Assembly (NCBI RefSeq): GCF_040049215.1
Contig: NZ_JBDZDN010000006.1
Span: 62,001 to 126,000 of the forward strand
Source: Mesorhizobium_K sp040049215
Lineage (GTDB): Bacteria > Pseudomonadota > Alphaproteobacteria > Rhizobiales > Rhizobiaceae
DNA length: 64,000 nucleotides
Reading direction: 5' to 3'
A program made the position numbers and the translations under genes. Shown here in pieces: positions 8,230 through 17,077 of the stretch (its first letter is position 1; each line of letters opens with the position of its first letter). A model generated the notes under the pieces. The model saw nothing but the letters and a program-made list of their open reading frames with translations. It made no database searches and was not told where the DNA came from.

Positions 8230-10873
8230 CGATGATGGCCCTTATTTCGGAGCGGCAGGAGCCGCAGTTGGTGCCGGCCCGCAACTGTGCTCCGACCTGC
8301 TCTACGGTGGCGCAGCCTGCCGCCGCGGCCGAGGCGAGTTGGTTCACCCCAATGTTGAAGCAGGAGCAGATAATGCGCCCGACCGACGGCATCGGGACCG
8401 GCGAGCGGCCGGACAGCAGCGCCATGCGGTCGGCCATGGACAAAGGCTGGCGCGAGGCAAGCAGCGATACCAGCCAGTCCCGCGCCGGCAACTGATCTGG
8501 TGGCGCCACCAGCAGGGCTTCCGCCATGGCGCCGTTTTCATCGACCGCCGCCGCGCGGTAGTTCAGACCCCGGCGGTCCGTATATTCGAGCAGTCGGTCG
8601 CGCCGGAAAGTGTCCAGGAGCGAGCGCGCCAGCAGGACGCCCTGGTCGGGTGTCTCGGTACCAGCGAGTTCGTAGACCCAGCCTCCGTCCACCTTGCACC
8701 GGCTCCAGTGGACAAAACCGGTTGGCCTAAGGTCGCGCCTTGTGATCAGAGCGCCCGACCAGGCAATCACCTCGCGAACGATGCACAGCGGCACGTGCTT
8801 CAATTCGGGCTGGCCGGAGATCGGATCGACGACAGGAGCGGATAGTGTTCCAGCGCCGGCATTGGCTGAGAAATTGCCGCTCCAATGCATAGGCAGGAAG
8901 GCTTGGCCGGGCCGCTGGGCGTCGGTGATGCGGACCTTCGCGCGGGCGAAGCCGTAGCGTGTCGAAAGGCGCGCGATGTCGCCGTCCCTGAGCTTGTTCG
9001 CCGCCGCGTCGAGCGGGTGAACGTCGACCGTTGGCTCCGGTGCGTTGGCCATCAGGCGCGGCACACTGCCCGTGCGCGTCATCGTGTGCCACTGATCGCG
9101 CAGGCGGCCGGTGTTGAGCGCTATCGGAAAGGCGGCATCGACGGTTGTAGCGGGTGCCTCCTGGCGTACCGGCACCAATCGGGCGCGACCGTCCGGCGTC
9201 GGGAAAAGCGTGTCGCCAAACAGCCGGTCCGACACTCTGTTTTTCTTCGGCGCCGGCCACTGGCGAGGCGCGAGATTCTCGTATGCAGCCGGATCGATCT
9301 CGGCCAGGCCGCCGATGTCGAACAGCCGCTTGCCCTCATTCTCGAATGCCGACAAAGCTGCATGCTCGCGAAAGATCGCAGCTGGATCGCCGAAGCCGAA
9401 AGCGCCTGCAAAGCCCATGCGCCGCGCAACATCGCAGATGATGCGCCAGTCCGGCCTGGCATCGCCGGGCGCCGGCACGAACGGCCTCTGCCGCGACATG
9501 CGCCGCTCTGAATTGGTGACCGTGCCGTCCTTCTCGCCCCAGGCGGCCGCAGGCAACATCACGTCGGCGTAGCGGGTGGTGTCGGTACGAGCGACGTCGG
9601 AGACGACGACGAAATCGCACGCCCGCAGCGCCGCGCGGACGCGGCCTGCATCCGGCATGCTGACGGCCGGATTGGTGCCCATGATCCAGAGCGCCTTGAT
9701 GCGGCCATCGCCGACGGCGCGGAACATGTCCACCGCCTTCAGGCCGGGCCTGCGGGCGATCCCGGGAGCCGTCCAGAACCGCGCGACGCGGTCGACGTCT
9801 GCGGGAAAGTCGAAGCTCATATGCGCGGCGAGCTGGTTGGCAAGGCCGCCGACCTCGCGCCCGCCCATCGCGTTGGGCTGGCCGGTGACCGAGAACGGGC
9901 CCATGCCCGGCTTGCCGATACGCCCGGTCGCCAGATGGCAATTGACGATGGCGTTGACCTTGTCGGTCCCGTGCGCCGACTGATTGACGCCCTGGCTGTA
10001 GACGGTGACGGTTCGCGCGGTCGCCGCGAAGAGCTCATAGAAGAGGCGCACGTCCGCAGTTGCGAGGCTGCAACCTTGCGTTACGCGCTCGATGGTCGGG
10101 GCATCGGCGGCTGCCAGCGCCATGGTCTCTTCGAAACCCGAAGTGCTTTTCGCGATGAAGTCGCGATCGACGCTGCCGGTCCGGGCAAGGTGCGCGAGCA
10201 ACCCGTTGAACAGCAAAACGTCGGTGCCGGGGTCAAGCGCCAGATGCAGATCGCATTCATCGGCGGTTGCCGTGCGGCGCGGATCGATGACGACGATCTT
10301 CGTGCCGCGTTCCTTTCGCGCGGCGAGCATGCGCTGATAGAGGATCGGGTGGCACCATGCGGCATTGGAGCCGGTCAAGACGACAAGGTCGGCCTCGTCG
10401 AAATCCTCGTACGCCCCGGGCACGATATCTTCGCCGAAGGCGCGGCGATGGCCCGCGACCGACGAGGCCATGCAAAGCCGCGAATTGGTGTCGATGTTGC
10501 CCGAACCGATGAAACCCTTCATCAGCTTGTTGGCGACGTAATAGTCCTCGGTAAGCAGCTGGCCGGAGATGTAGAAGGCGACCGCGTCAGGGCCGTGCTG
10601 CGTGATGGCCTCCGAGAACTTGGCGGCGACGAGGTCGAGCGCCTCGTCCCATTCGGCGCGCCACCCGCCGATTTCCGGATGAAGCAGTCGACCGTCCTGC
10701 GCCGTCGTCTCGCCAAGCGCCGAACCTTTGGAACAGAGCTTGCCGAAATTGGCGGGATGGTCGGGGTCGCCGCGGACGGAAACCGTTCCATCCGCGGCGA
10801 CCTTGGCCAGCACGCCGCAACCTACCCCGCAATAGGGGCATGTCGTCCTCACTTCGGCCGCTGGCTTGTCCAT
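8201..10873 (-). CDS. nasA: assimilatory nitrate reductase, molybdopterin catalytic subunit
   Basis: The 890-residue cytoplasmic enzyme reduces nitrate to nitrite. It has a [4Fe-4S] motif at C12, C15, C19 and C47 (CPYCGVGCG), a bis-MGD domain with the NSRLCMASSV cysteine region and a C-terminal molydopterin-binding domain. An extra BFD-like [2Fe-2S] domain at the C terminus (CSCFNIG...NCGSC) is typical of NasA and absent from NapA. ATG at 10873 is chosen because the longer frame has a non-conserved leader. No Tat signal, so cytoplasmic. nirD lies 7 bases upstream. Confidence 0.96.
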   Translation of the reverse strand: MDKPAAEVRTTCPYCGVGCGVLAKVAADGTVSVRGDPDHPANFGKLCSKGSALGETTAQDGRLLHPEIGGWRAEWDEALDLVAAKFSEAITQHGPDAVAFYISGQLLTEDYYVANKLMKGFIGSGNIDTNSRLCMASSVAGHRRAFGEDIVPGAYEDFDEADLVVLTGSNAAWCHPILYQRMLAARKERGTKIVVIDPRRTATADECDLHLALDPGTDVLLFNGLLAHLARTGSVDRDFIAKSTSGFEETMALAAADAPTIERVTQGCSLATADVRLFYELFAATARTVTVYSQGVNQSAHGTDKVNAIVNCHLATGRIGKPGMGPFSVTGQPNAMGGREVGGLANQLAAHMSFDFPADVDRVARFWTAPGIARRPGLKAVDMFRAVGDGRIKALWIMGTNPAVSMPDAGRVRAALRACDFVVVSDVARTDTTRYADVMLPAAAWGEKDGTVTNSERRMSRQRPFVPAPGDARPDWRIICDVARRMGFAGAFGFGDPAAIFREHAALSAFENEGKRLFDIGGLAEIDPAAYENLAPRQWPAPKKNRVSDRLFGDTLFPTPDGRARLVPVRQEAPATTVDAAFPIALNTGRLRDQWHTMTRTGSVPRLMANAPEPTVDVHPLDAAANKLRDGDIARLSTRYGFARAKVRITDAQRPGQAFLPMHWSGNFSANAGAGTLSAPVVDPISGQPELKHVPLCIVREVIAWSGALITRRDLRPTGFVHWSRCKVDGGWVYELAGTETPDQGVLLARSLLDTFRRDRLLEYTDRRGLNYRAAAVDENGAMAEALLVAPPDQLPARDWLVSLLASRQPLSMADRMALLSGRSPVPMPSVGRIICSCFNIGVNQLASAAAAGCATVEQVGAQLRAGTNCGSCRSEIRAIIDAGRVQAAE

Positions 10874-10880
10874 GATCGCG

Positions 10881-11210
10881 CTACTCGGCCGCCAGCAGCA
10901 TCTCATCCAGGCCGAGCGCAATGCGCCCTCTCTCGACCTTGACGGGGATGGTCTTGACCGCCCCTTCATCGGCGCCGGTCGCCATGCCGGTTTCCAGCGA
11001 GATCACCCAGTTGTGCAAAGGGCAGGTCACCGCCGCGCCATGCACGATGCCCTGGCTGAGCGGCCCGCCCTTGTGCGGGCAATGGTCCTCGATGGCGAAT
11101 ATCCGGTCGTCCATTGTGCGGAAGACGCCGATCTTGCCCTGCGGCGTCGTTACGCAACGCGCGCCGCGCTGCGGGATGTCGTCGATGGCGCCAATGTCGA
11201 ACCAGGTCAT
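10881..11210 (-). CDS. nirD: nitrite reductase (NADH) small subunit
   Basis: A 109-residue Rieske-fold protein and partner of NirB in cytoplasmic nitrite reduction to ammonium. Cluster ligands are present: CPH at 44-46 and CPLH at 63-66. It can therefore carry a [2Fe-2S] centre, unlike the enterobacterial NirD that lacks ligands. The start is 4 bases after the nirB stop and the end is 7 bases before nasA, so nirB-nirD-nasA-cysG form one tight unit. Confidence 0.95.
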   Translation of the reverse strand: MTWFDIGAIDDIPQRGARCVTTPQGKIGVFRTMDDRIFAIEDHCPHKGGPLSQGIVHGAAVTCPLHNWVISLETGMATGADEGAVKTIPVKVERGRIALGLDEMLLAAE

Positions 11211-11214
11211 GATG

Positions 11215-13665
11215 CTACTCCGCGGCTTCGGCGAACTGGGCTACGGCCATTGGCTGGAACTCATGCTTGTCCTTGCCGGATACGCGTTCCGACCACGGAT
11301 CGACCTGTGCGAACTTCTGGCTGAAGACGAAGCGCTCGAAATAACTCTTGCGCCTGTCGAGATCGTCAAGCACCTGTCGTTTGATCTCGGCCACGCCGAT
11401 GCGCTTGGCCCATTTGTAGATGCGTTCGAGGTAGCGCGCCTGCTCGCGGTACATCTGGACCAGCGCGACGATCACTTCGAGCGCTTCGCCCTCGGTCTTC
11501 ACGAGACCCAGGACCTCGGTACCTTTGATATCCAGACCGGCAGCACCGGCGAAATGGATCTCGAAGCCGGAGTCGACGCAGACCACGCCGACGTCCTTGC
11601 AGGTGGCTTCCGCGCAGTTCCTGGGGCAGCCGGACACCGCCATCTTGACCTTGGCGGGCGTCCACGAGCCCCACATGAATTTCTCGATGCGGATGCCGAG
11701 ACCGGTGGAATCCTGCGTGCCGAAGCGGCACCAGTCGGTGCCGACGCATGTCTTCACCGTGCGCAGGCCCTTGGCGTAGGCATGGCCCGAGACGAAGCCG
11801 GCCTCGCCGAGATCGGCCCAGACGGCAGGCAGATCCTCCTTGCGGATGCCCAGCATGTCGATGCGCTGGCCGCCGGTGACTTTCACCGCCGGAATACCGA
11901 ATTTGTCGACGACGTCGGCAATGGCGCGCAGCTCTTTCGAAGAGGTCATGCCACCCCACATGCGCGGCACGACTGAATAGGTGCCGTTCTTCTGGATATT
12001 GGCGTGGGCGCGCTCATTGATGAAGCGCGACTGGTAGTCGTCGGCATATTCGTCAGGCCAGTCGGCGATCAGGTAATAGTTCAGCGCCGGACGGCATTTG
12101 GCGCAGCCGCAGGAGGTCTTCCATTCGAGTTCCTGCATGACCGAAGGTATCGTCTTCAAGCCCTTGGCCTTGATCAGACGGCGCACGTCGTCATGCCCGA
12201 GCGTCGTGCAGGAGCACATTGGCTGCACCGCCGCCGGGTTGTAGGCCTCGCCAAGCGTCAGCTTCAGCAGCTGCTCGACAAGTCCGGTGCATGAACCGCA
12301 GGATGCAGAGGCCTTGGTGTGGGCACGCACGTCGTCGAGACCGGTCAGGCCCTTGGCCGAGATCGCGCCGGTGATCTTGCCCTTGCAGACGCCGTTGCAG
12401 CCGCAGATTTCCGCATCATCCGCCAGTGCCGCAACGGCCGTCAAAGGGTCCGCCGGGGCCCCCCCCTGGAACATCTGCCCGAAGATCAGCGTGTCGCGCA
12501 TCGAGGAGACGTCGGTCTGCTTTTTCTTGAGATCGTTGAACCAGGCGCCGTCGGCGGTCTCGCCGAACAGCACCGTGCCGATGATCTTGTTGTCCTGCAG
12601 GATCACGCGTTTGTAGATGCCGGCCGAAGCGTCGCGCAGGATGATCTCCTCGCGGTCGTCGCCGTCGGCGAAGTCGCCGATCGAGTACAGCTCGATGCCG
12701 GTGACCTTGAGCTTGGTCGGCGTGTCGGTGTGAACGAAACGCCTGTCCTCACTGTCCGCCAGCTTCGCGGCGGTCACCCGCGCCATTTCGTAGAGCGGCG
12801 CGACCAGGCCATAGACGTTGCCGCCAACTTCTGCGCATTCGCCAAGCGCGAAAATGTCGGGATCGGAGGTTTGCATGCGGTCATCGACGACGATGCCCCG
12901 ATTGACCTCCAGTCCCGTGTCCTTTGCGAGGCCGACGTTCGGCCGGATGCCCACAGCCATCACCACCAGCGTCGCGGGAAGCACCGTGCCGTCGGCAAGC
13001 TCGACACCCTCGACCTTGCCGTTGCCGACAATCGCCTTGGTGTTGGCTTTAGTCATCACCTTGATGCCGCGCGCCTCTACCGCCTTCTGCAGCAGATAAC
13101 CGGCCGCCGGATCGAGCTGGCGCTCCATCAGGGTCGGCATGACGTGCAGCACGGTGACGTCCATGCCGCGTTCCTTGAGACCTGCGGCCGCCTCCAGGCC
13201 GAGCAGCCCGCCGCCGATGACCACGGCCTTTGCGCGCGACTGGGCGGCGAGCAGCATGGCGTGGACGTCGTCGAGATCGCGGTAGGTGAGCACGCCCGGC
13301 AAATCCTTGCCGGGTACCGGAATGATGAACGGCACTGAGCCAGTGGCGATGACGAGCCGGTCATAGCTTTCGGTCACGCCATGGTCCGAGGTGACGGTCT
13401 TTGCCTCACGGTCGATGGCGAGGATCTTGTGGCCTTTGTAGAGGGTGATGCCGTGTTCGATGTACCAGCCGTCGCCGTGGATGACGATTTCCTCGAACGC
13501 CTTCTCGCCTGAGAGAACCGGCGACAGCATGATGCGGTCGTAGTTCACGCGCGGCTCGGCGTTGAAGATGATGACCTGGTAGCGGTCCGGTGCGGCTTCC
13601 AGCAGGTGCTCGAGCATTCGCCCGGGCGCCATGCCGTTGCCGACGATGACGAGTTTTTCGGTCAT
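11215..13665 (-). CDS. nirB: nitrite reductase (NADH) large subunit
   Basis: An 816-residue assimilatory nitrite reductase. Seen in order: FAD- and NAD-binding pyridine nucleotide-disulfide reductase domain (VIVGNGMA at the N terminus, VVIGGGLLGLEAA near 150), two BFD-like [2Fe-2S] regions (CGCNGVCKG; CSCTTLG...CGCAKC), and the sirohaem/[4Fe-4S] domain with TCVGTDWCRFG and SGCPRNCAEATC. ATG at 13665 starts MTEKLVIVGNG. The longer frame overlaps the upstream ATPase gene and is rejected. Uses sirohaem made by CysG of the same operon. Confidence 0.96.
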   Translation of the reverse strand: MTEKLVIVGNGMAPGRMLEHLLEAAPDRYQVIIFNAEPRVNYDRIMLSPVLSGEKAFEEIVIHGDGWYIEHGITLYKGHKILAIDREAKTVTSDHGVTESYDRLVIATGSVPFIIPVPGKDLPGVLTYRDLDDVHAMLLAAQSRAKAVVIGGGLLGLEAAAGLKERGMDVTVLHVMPTLMERQLDPAAGYLLQKAVEARGIKVMTKANTKAIVGNGKVEGVELADGTVLPATLVVMAVGIRPNVGLAKDTGLEVNRGIVVDDRMQTSDPDIFALGECAEVGGNVYGLVAPLYEMARVTAAKLADSEDRRFVHTDTPTKLKVTGIELYSIGDFADGDDREEIILRDASAGIYKRVILQDNKIIGTVLFGETADGAWFNDLKKKQTDVSSMRDTLIFGQMFQGGAPADPLTAVAALADDAEICGCNGVCKGKITGAISAKGLTGLDDVRAHTKASASCGSCTGLVEQLLKLTLGEAYNPAAVQPMCSCTTLGHDDVRRLIKAKGLKTIPSVMQELEWKTSCGCAKCRPALNYYLIADWPDEYADDYQSRFINERAHANIQKNGTYSVVPRMWGGMTSSKELRAIADVVDKFGIPAVKVTGGQRIDMLGIRKEDLPAVWADLGEAGFVSGHAYAKGLRTVKTCVGTDWCRFGTQDSTGLGIRIEKFMWGSWTPAKVKMAVSGCPRNCAEATCKDVGVVCVDSGFEIHFAGAAGLDIKGTEVLGLVKTEGEALEVIVALVQMYREQARYLERIYKWAKRIGVAEIKRQVLDDLDRRKSYFERFVFSQKFAQVDPWSERVSGKDKHEFQPMAVAQFAEAAE

Positions 13666-13670
13666 ATCGG

Positions 13671-14468
13671 CTACTCCGCTGCCTCGACGAACCGGTGGCG
13701 CTCGTAGAGGAACTTGAGCACCGCCTCGCGGCATTTGAGATAGGTTCTGTCGGACGCAAGCGCGATGCGGTTGCGCGGCCGTTCCAGAGGAACGTTCAGC
13801 ACCTCGCCGATCGTGGCCGCCGGGCCGTTGGTCATCATCACGATGCGGTCGGAGAGCAGCACGGCCTCGTCGACGTCGTGGGTGATCATGATTATCGTGT
13901 TACCGAGGCGGGCATGGATCTCCATCATCTGGTCCTGGAGATGGGCGCGCGTGAGGGCGTCCAGCGCGCCGAAAGGCTCGTCGAGCAACAGTATCTTCGG
14001 TTCCATTGCTAGCGCCCGTGCGATACCGACGCGCTGCTTCATGCCGCCTGAGATTTCGCCGGGCCGCTTGTCGACAGCATGCGCCATCTGGACGAGATTG
14101 AGATTGTCCATGATCCAGGCGTGCCGCTCAGCCTTGGACTTGCGGCCCGAGAAAACCTTCGACACGGCGAGGTTGACGTTCTCGTAGACGGTGAGCCAGG
14201 GAAGCAGAGAATGGTTCTGAAAAACTACCGCGCGGTCGGGACCGGGGTCGTTCACCTCCTGGTTTTCGAGCAGCACGGCGCCGGTCGTCACCTGGGTCAG
14301 GCCGGCAACCAGATTGAGCAAAGTCGACTTGCCGCAACCGGAATGGCCGATGATCGAGACGTATTCGCCCTTGTCGATGACTATGCGAATGTCGCGCAGC
14401 ACTTCGGTGGAGTGTGAGCCGCGGCTGAAGGTCTTGCCGATGTGGTCGAGTTCGAGATAGGCGGTCAT
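13671..14468 (-). CDS. nitrate/nitrite ABC transporter ATP-binding protein
   Basis: A 265-residue ATPase of the NrtC/NrtD class that powers nitrate import. Walker A is GHSGCGKST, the signature is SGGMKQRVGIARA and Walker B is ILLLDEPFGALD. It lacks the NrtA-like C-terminal domain of cyanobacterial NrtC, so it is NrtD/NasD-like in form. ATG at 14468 gives MTAYLELDHIGKTF; further upstream the same frame is a shadow of the permease gene. It lies 11 bases after nrtB and 5 bases before nirB. Confidence 0.94.
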   Translation of the reverse strand: MTAYLELDHIGKTFSRGSHSTEVLRDIRIVIDKGEYVSIIGHSGCGKSTLLNLVAGLTQVTTGAVLLENQEVNDPGPDRAVVFQNHSLLPWLTVYENVNLAVSKVFSGRKSKAERHAWIMDNLNLVQMAHAVDKRPGEISGGMKQRVGIARALAMEPKILLLDEPFGALDALTRAHLQDQMMEIHARLGNTIIMITHDVDEAVLLSDRIVMMTNGPAATIGEVLNVPLERPRNRIALASDRTYLKCREAVLKFLYERHRFVEAAE

Positions 14469-14479
14469 GGTCAATATCC

Positions 14480-15373
14480 TCAGTTCGACGCGGTGCCGCG
14501 GGTGACGATGACGCCTGCGAACGAGACCAGCTTGTCGAGCATGAAGCCGACGAGGCCGATGTAGATGAGCGCCACGATGATGTCGGTGAGGCGCGACGAG
14601 TTCCAGGCATCCCAGATGAAGAACCCGATGCCGACGCCTCCTGTCAGCATCTCGGCGGCTACGATTGCCAGCCAAGACAGGCCGGCGCCGATCCGCAGGC
14701 CCGAGAAGATATAGGGTGCTGCCGCCGGCACCATGATCTTGAAGAAGAACTCGACCTGGTTGAGCCGCAGTACCCGAGCGACGTTGCGGTAATCCTGCGG
14801 GATATTGCGGATGCCGACGGCGGTGTTGATGATCACCGGCCAGATCGACGTGATGAAGATCACGAAAATGGCCGATGGCCGCGAGTCGAGGAATGCGGCG
14901 AGTGACAGTGGCAGCCAGGCCAACGGCGGCACCGTACGCAGGACTTGAAAGATGGGATCCAGTCCGCGCATCGCCCAGACCGACTGCCCGACCAGCGCGC
15001 CGAGCAACACGCCGATGACCGCGGCAAGCCCGAATCCGTAGGCGACGCGCTCCAGCGACACCAGCACGCGCAGGCCGAGCCCGATATCCTGCGAGCCGTT
15101 GACGAAAAACGGATTGATGATCAGGTCCTTGCTTTGCGCCCAGACTTCGGAGGGCGGCGGCAGCGAAGCTTCCGGGCCGGAGAAGGCTGCCTGCCAGACG
15201 GCGAGGATGATCGCCAGGACCACCAGCGGCGGCAGGATCGTTTGCGCGGCTCCCATGGCGATTGCGTTGATATCGAAGCGTTTCGTCTTGACGGCGAGCG
15301 GCACCACGGCCGCGGGGCGCTGCTTGAAGGGGCCGGCGACGACGACGTCGCTCTTGGCGGCGGGAAGGGGCAT
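14480..15373 (-). CDS. nrtB: nitrate ABC transporter permease
   Basis: A 297-residue inner-membrane permease with about six hydrophobic helices. The cytoplasmic loop (LRLNQVEFFFKIMVPAAAP) is the binding-protein-dependent transport motif that docks the ATPase. ATG at 15373 (MPLPAAKSD) is preferred over the longer frame, which is low-complexity and runs into nrtA. Sits between the solute-binding protein and the ATPase of one nitrate importer. Confidence 0.94.
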   Translation of the reverse strand: MPLPAAKSDVVVAGPFKQRPAAVVPLAVKTKRFDINAIAMGAAQTILPPLVVLAIILAVWQAAFSGPEASLPPPSEVWAQSKDLIINPFFVNGSQDIGLGLRVLVSLERVAYGFGLAAVIGVLLGALVGQSVWAMRGLDPIFQVLRTVPPLAWLPLSLAAFLDSRPSAIFVIFITSIWPVIINTAVGIRNIPQDYRNVARVLRLNQVEFFFKIMVPAAAPYIFSGLRIGAGLSWLAIVAAEMLTGGVGIGFFIWDAWNSSRLTDIIVALIYIGLVGFMLDKLVSFAGVIVTRGTASN

Positions 15374-15431
15374 GGGTTTCACCTCTGTCGAAGGAATGGA
15401 TCGGCCGGTGGCGTCGCGCCGGCCGGCACAA

Positions 15432-16745
15432 TCAGACCATCGCCTTGATCGCGAGACTGTCGAGATAGGCTGACGGATTCGCCGGATCGAAAGTCTTGCC
15501 GTCGAAGAAGGTTTCAACGCCGCGGCTGTCGCCCGAAGGCATGTCGGCCAAGCCGAGGCCCTTGGCGGCTTCAAGCCACAGGTCCGAACGGTTGGTGGCG
15601 TCGACCATCGCCTTGATGTCGGTTGTGCCGGGGAACTTGCCCCAACGGATGTTCTCGGCAACGAACCAGCTGTCGAGGCTTTTCCACGGATAGGAGGTCT
15701 CGCCCTTCTCTCCCCAGAATTTCATCAGAAGATTGGTGCCGGCGGCGGTTCGTCCGTTGCCGTAGTTGATGTCGCCCTTGATGCGGCCGATGATGTCGGC
15801 GACCGGCACGTTGTACCACTGCCGCTTGCCGACGATCTCGGCCATCTCATGCTTGTTTTCCATCTTGTCGCACCATTGCTGGGCCTCCATGACGGCCATC
15901 ATGATGGCGAGGGTGGCCTTCGGATTGGCATCGACGAAGGAGGCGCGCATGCCGAGGACCTTTTCCGGATGGCGGAACCACAGCTCGCCGGTCGTCGCGG
16001 CGGTGAAGCCGATCTTCTGGTGGACGAGCTGTTCATTCCAGGGCTCGCCGACGCAGAAGGCGTCCATATTGCCGACCTTCATGTTGGCGACCATCTGCGG
16101 CGGCGGGACGACGATCACCTCGACATCCGCGTTCGGGTCGATGCCGCCTGCGGCGAGCCAGTAGCGCATCCACAGGTCATGCGTGCCGCCCGGGAATGTC
16201 ACCGCGACAGTCGCGGCCTTGCCGCTGGCCTTCTTCTTGGCGAAAGCCTCCTTCAGCGCGCCCGCATCGAGCTGGACGTTGGTGTCTGCATATTCCTGCG
16301 CGACCGAGATTGCCTGGCAGTCTTCATTGAGATTGACTAGAGTGTACATCGGCAGCTTCTGCTTGTTCTGCATGACAGCGCCGGACGAATAGAGATGCAC
16401 CTTGGGACGCAGGATGTGGCCGCCGTCGATGCCGCCGTTCTCGCCGCCGAGTGCCATGTTGTCGCGCGTCGCGCCCCACGAGGCCTGCTTGAGTACCTCT
16501 ACGTCCGGAACGCCGTATTTCTCGTAGAGGCCCTTCTCCTTGGCGATGATCAGCGGGGCTGAATCGGTCAATGCGATGAAACCGAGCTTGGCGCCGGTAA
16601 CCTCCGGGACGGCCGGTGCTGCATAGGCGCCATACGGCAATAGTTCACGCGCTGCGGCCATCAGGGCCGCGGCTGTCGCGGCCTGTTTCAGGAAGGTACG
16701 GCGGGTGGCGCGGAACTGCCTTTTCGGATCGATGCGATCGGTCAT
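15432..16745 (-). CDS. nrtA: nitrate ABC transporter substrate-binding protein (Tat-exported)
   Basis: A 437-residue NrtA/CmpA-family protein that captures nitrate or nitrite in the periplasm. The N terminus has a twin-arginine signal (TRRTFLKQAATAAALMAA, about residues 16-33) and an alanine-rich region ending GAYAAP. The mature domain has the family stretches LGFIALTDSAPLIIAKEKG and VGEPWNEQLV. ATG at 16745 has GGAG 7-8 bases upstream. It is first in the transcript after the regulated leader at 16803-16949. Confidence 0.95.
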   Translation of the reverse strand: MTDRIDPKRQFRATRRTFLKQAATAAALMAAARELLPYGAYAAPAVPEVTGAKLGFIALTDSAPLIIAKEKGLYEKYGVPDVEVLKQASWGATRDNMALGGENGGIDGGHILRPKVHLYSSGAVMQNKQKLPMYTLVNLNEDCQAISVAQEYADTNVQLDAGALKEAFAKKKASGKAATVAVTFPGGTHDLWMRYWLAAGGIDPNADVEVIVVPPPQMVANMKVGNMDAFCVGEPWNEQLVHQKIGFTAATTGELWFRHPEKVLGMRASFVDANPKATLAIMMAVMEAQQWCDKMENKHEMAEIVGKRQWYNVPVADIIGRIKGDINYGNGRTAAGTNLLMKFWGEKGETSYPWKSLDSWFVAENIRWGKFPGTTDIKAMVDATNRSDLWLEAAKGLGLADMPSGDSRGVETFFDGKTFDPANPSAYLDSLAIKAMV

Positions 16746-16802
16746 TTCGGTCTCCGGTGTCGCGGGTCTGGGAGGGACCCGTCGGTTGAGGTCATTCGAA
16801 AC

Positions 16803-16871
16803 GAAAAAAGCTGCCGGCCAGATCCTGCGCGCCCGTCCAAGCGGGATCGCGCAAACCTGATCGGCAGCTTT
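16803..16871 (-). terminator. intrinsic terminator in the nrtA leader (attenuator)
   Basis: On the minus strand AAAGCTGCCG (16862-16871) pairs perfectly with CGGCAGCTTT, followed by more T residues (six T in a row) down to 16804. An imperfect inner stem includes CCCG/CGGG. It lies 58 bases before the nrtA start and directly after the two hexaloop hairpins, the place expected for a terminator overcome by NasT. Confidence 0.85.
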
Positions 16872-16878
16872 GCCTGTT

Positions 16879-16920
16879 GCGCCCGCCATTGGACGCGAAT
16901 TTCATGGCCCCTCAATGGGC
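16879..16920 (-). promoter_or_regulatory. dual-hexaloop ANTAR RNA motif (NasT target)
   Basis: Two hairpins on the minus strand: GCCC-ATTGAG-GGGC (16907-16920) and GCGTCC-AATGGC-GGGCGC (16879-16896), joined by 10 bases. Both loops are six bases long with A at position 1 and G at position 4, the known requirement for ANTAR-protein binding. The motif ends 7 bases before the terminator. A NasT is encoded just upstream, so NasT antitermination of nrtA onward is well supported. Confidence 0.88.
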
Positions 16921-16933
16921 TCGCAATTTTAGA

Positions 16934-16949
16934 AGCACGAAGCGTGCCA
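16934..16949 (-). promoter_or_regulatory. sigma-54 promoter for the nrtA operon
   Basis: The minus strand reads TGGCACGCTTCGTGCT: the -24 GG and -12 GC are the required 12 bases apart, with one departure (GTGC for TTGC) from the TGGCACG-N4-TTGC consensus. Transcription would begin near 16923, a few bases before the first ANTAR hairpin. Confidence 0.83.
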
Positions 16950-17056
16950 GTTTCGTTTCACTCGGGATTGTCGAATGAAATCAATGGAAAGGTGAGGTGA
17001 CAATAAACAGTCACGCCGCTTTACGTCCAAAGGGTAGCCAATTCGGCCGCAGAGCA

Positions 17057-17071
17057 GCACAAAAATTGTGC
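17057..17071. promoter_or_regulatory. NtrC-like enhancer site
   Basis: GCAC-AAAAATT-GTGC is a perfect inverted repeat of the GCAC-N7-GTGC type bound by NtrC. A further GCAC follows (17075-17078). The site lies about 135-150 bases upstream of the predicted sigma-54 start, a typical enhancer distance, in the gap after nasS. Confidence 0.7.
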
Positions 17072-17077
17072 ATTGCA

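Noticed and set aside
9821..10942. 373-codon plus-strand frame over nasA
   Set aside because: Antisense shadow of a complete nitrate reductase gene. No ribosome-binding site or family features.
13671..15431. Single 586-residue protein joining a permease region to the nitrate ATPase
   Set aside because: Only the part from 14468 downward is the ATPase. The upstream part is an out-of-frame shadow of nrtB, so there is no fusion.
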